DNA from: Opitutaceae bacterium BACL24 MAG-120322-bin51
Lineage (GTDB): Bacteria; Verrucomicrobiota; Verrucomicrobiia; Opitutales; Coraliomargaritaceae
Assembly (NCBI GenBank): GCA_905182435.1
Contig: CAJJBN010000001.1
Location: 1-38,955, forward strand
Reading direction: 5' to 3'
Length of the DNA stretch: 38,955 bases
The notes under the pieces were generated by a model. It did no database searches, had not been told where the DNA came from, and saw only the letters and a program-made list of their open reading frames with translations. Below are positions 37,268-38,955 of the stretch, piece after piece. The position numbers were made by a program, and so were the translations under genes. Each line of letters starts with the position of its first letter. Position 1 is the first letter of the stretch.

Positions 37268-37700
37268 ACTCGCTTCTACTCCTCGCGGGGAAGTGAGCCC
37301 AAACTTCGATCCGGGTGCACAACGGACGTGCCTCCATCCTTAATCCTACTCATACTCTTCATCATAATCAGAGCGTTGAAGAAGAAGGCCATTCGACTCC
37401 GCCTAGAGGATTAAGAGTATGAAAATGATTACGATTATGGCGTAAAAAAAGGTTCATCGTCATTTACTGCGAAAATACTACTCTGTGCCTAATGTGCCGG
37501 CGATTCTGTTGGGGAGGGTCGACCTCCGTGTCGACCGCCAGCAGTTTAGACATCACATGAAAATCCAAGATTCTCTGTCGGCTATTAGTCATGTCAGCCT
37601 CTCCCGCATCGGTACCGGACGACACGGAGGTCGTCCCTCCCAAGAGCCAGATGCGAATCCACCGCCCATCTATACCTTTCCCGCTAATCGACGATGAACC
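37268..37700. repeat. Intergenic region with two inverted-repeat elements
   Basis: No convincing gene. The first element (about 37338-37442) holds AGGATTAAGAGTATGAA (37407-37423) and its inverted relatives, the same family as at 17603 and 23483. The second has a 28-bp arm at 37509-37536 (starts TTGGGGAGGGTCGACC) and an inverted copy at 37616-37643 with a few mismatches, about 79 bp apart; this 'GACCTCCGTGTCG' motif is, as I recall, common in Opitutae intergenic DNA. Confidence 0.8.
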
Positions 37701-37701
37701 A

Positions 37702-37743
37702 CAAAAAAGGCCGAGTCACTTTGCAGCGACCTCGGCCTTTTGT
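37702..37743 (-). terminator. Intrinsic terminator of cysN
   Basis: AAGGCCGAGTC (about 37708-37718) and GACCTCGGCCTT (37728-37739) form a stem with an A run on one side and a T run on the other. Read on the minus strand, the stem is followed by TTTTTTGT, just past the cysN stop at 37761. The symmetric A/T runs mean it could serve both strands. Confidence 0.88.
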
Positions 37744-37760
37744 ACTAGAACGTCCCCGCA

Positions 37761-38955
37761 TTAAATAATCATACCGGCCGCGACAGTCGCATTGGTCAAT
37801 TCATCAATCAGCACGAAGCTGCCGGTGATGCGGTTGGACTTGTAGCTGTCAGCAATCAGCGGAGCTGATGTGCGGACTTTGATACGACCGATATCATTCA
37901 AGCCGAAAATCAAATCGTCTTCGACCTTGTGCAGCGTGTTGATGTCTACCTTGTAGCAGATCTCAGTCACAATCGCTTTCACTTCCTTAGTCGTGTGACG
38001 GAGGATGAATTTGCCACTGCCAGAAAGCTTCTTGTCGGAATCAAACCAGCAGATCATCGCATCAATATCTTGAGTCGGCACTGGCTGATTGTTTGCCTTA
38101 ACAAGCATATCACCGCGCGACATATCGATCTCATCTTCGAGTGTGATCGTCGCAGACATCGGCGCAAAGACTTCCGCTTGAGGGCCGTCCATCGATTCAA
38201 TTGCTTTGATCTTCGAAGTGAAGCCTGAAGGTAGCACAGTCACATCGTCGCCTGGCTTAAAGACACCACCCGCCACACGACCAGCGAAACCGCGGAAGTC
38301 ATGATACTTGTCGGAGTGTGGGCGAATGACCCACTGCACTGGGAAGCGTGCTTCGACGTGATTCTCATCAGCACCGATATAAACGGTTTCCAAATGGTAA
38401 AGCAGTGTCGGCCCTTGATACCACGGCATGTTCTCAGACTTATCGACGATGTTATCACCGATCAGCGCAGATGCCGGGATGAAAGTCACATCGACAATGT
38501 TATCGAGGCGAGAAGCGAAACTCTTGAAATCATCGACGATCTTATTGTAAACGCCTTCGTCCCAATCGACCAAGTCCATCTTGTTCACACACACAACAAC
38601 GTGCTGAATACGAAGCAAGTTAGCGATGAATGAGTGACGGCAAGTCTGCTCGATCACACCCTTACGGGCATCGATCAATACGATCGCGAGATTCGCAGTG
38701 GACGCACCCGTCACCATGTTACGGGTGTATTGAATGTGCCCTGGAGTATCGGCGATGATGAACTTACGCTTTGGCGTTGCGAAATAGCGGTATGCCACAT
38801 CGATGGTGATGCCCTGCTCACGTTCGGCGCGTAGGCCGTCAGTCAACAACGCGAGGTTCACATGCTCGTCACCTCGTGCCTTGGAGCTTGCTTCCATGGC
38901 CTCCATTTGGTCTTCGAAAATCGCCTTACTATCGTAGAGTAGACGACCGATCAAT
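37761..38955 (-). CDS. cysN: Sulfate adenylyltransferase subunit 1, CysN (5' end beyond window)
   Basis: The GTPase subunit of ATP sulfurylase, which drives activation of sulfate to APS in sulfur assimilation with CysD. The window holds the last 398 or so residues; the first visible ones (LIGRLLYDSKAI) continue from the P-loop, which lies outside. G3 is DTPGHIQYTRNMVTG, G4 is NKMDLV, and the switch region AEREQGITIDVAYRYF is intact. The EF-Tu-like domains 2 and 3 follow (FRGFAGRVAGGVFKPGDDV, GRIKVRTSAPLIADSYKSNR, TGSFVLIDELTNATVAAGMI). The protein ends right after this, so there is no fused APS kinase (CysC) domain. cysD should lie upstream, beyond the edge. Confidence 0.95.
   Translation of the reverse strand, partial: LIGRLLYDSKAIFEDQMEAMEASSKARGDEHVNLALLTDGLRAEREQGITIDVAYRYFATPKRKFIIADTPGHIQYTRNMVTGASTANLAIVLIDARKGVIEQTCRHSFIANLLRIQHVVVCVNKMDLVDWDEGVYNKIVDDFKSFASRLDNIVDVTFIPASALIGDNIVDKSENMPWYQGPTLLYHLETVYIGADENHVEARFPVQWVIRPHSDKYHDFRGFAGRVAGGVFKPGDDVTVLPSGFTSKIKAIESMDGPQAEVFAPMSATITLEDEIDMSRGDMLVKANNQPVPTQDIDAMICWFDSDKKLSGSGKFILRHTTKEVKAIVTEICYKVDINTLHKVEDDLIFGLNDIGRIKVRTSAPLIADSYKSNRITGSFVLIDELTNATVAAGMII

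Overview
The window looks like chromosomal DNA of a marine-type Verrucomicrobiota, most likely Opitutae/Puniceicoccales (Coraliomargarita- or Lentimonas-like). This is an inference. It rests on the moxR-bat operon with an acidic BatB tail, three-subunit proton-translocating transhydrogenase genes, carboxynorspermidine dehydrogenase, a mid-50s %G+C by eye, few genes with a Shine-Dalgarno sequence, and many short palindromic intergenic repeats. No phage, plasmid, CRISPR array or insertion sequence was found. Most genes are housekeeping or envelope genes.

Layout. 1-434: an empty stretch, then tRNA-Gly(GCC) on the minus strand with its terminator. 500-2895 (minus): a PstS-like periplasmic binding protein and an NtrC-type sigma-54 response regulator. 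3017-11451 (plus): a moxR-bat operon (MoxR ATPase, DUF58, a membrane protein, BatA, a BatB/BatC fusion with a long acidic tail, BatD, a 61-codon ORF, BatE), running divergently from the regulator. 11471-16172: a TupA-like ATP-grasp protein, tsaD and a ctp-type protease (both minus), and a MidA-like methyltransferase. 16252-17586: rpmB with its terminator and a class III nucleotidyl cyclase. 17770-21784: the helicase hrpA. 21890-24332: a zinc-finger/flavin monooxygenase fusion and a PycTM (DUF5706)-like membrane protein. 24498-26738 (minus): a rhomboid-like membrane protein, pgpA and pgsA. 26817-29833: coaD, an MFS exporter and class II fructose-bisphosphate aldolase. 30344-33394: the transhydrogenase operon. 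33896-37267: sufT, a broken secreted-protein gene and carboxynorspermidine dehydrogenase. 37761-end (minus): cysN, cut by the window edge.

Two things dominate the reading. First, at least nine genes, including well-conserved ones (hrpA, pntA, pntB, the NtrC regulator, DUF58), are split by indels. Nearly all fit one extra base in a short homopolymer, so this looks like imperfect sequence and not gene decay; the genes are annotated here across the breaks. Second, the intergenic regions are full of small inverted-repeat elements in several recognisable families. One such family also appears inside the hrpA reading frame as an in-frame insert of about 60 codons.

The most interesting biology is the CXXCXGXG zinc-finger/flavoprotein fusion, the orphan PycTM-like protein with a separate class III cyclase in the same window, the BatB-BatC-acidic-tail fusion, the small coupled ORF between batD and batE, and the families of MITE-like repeats.
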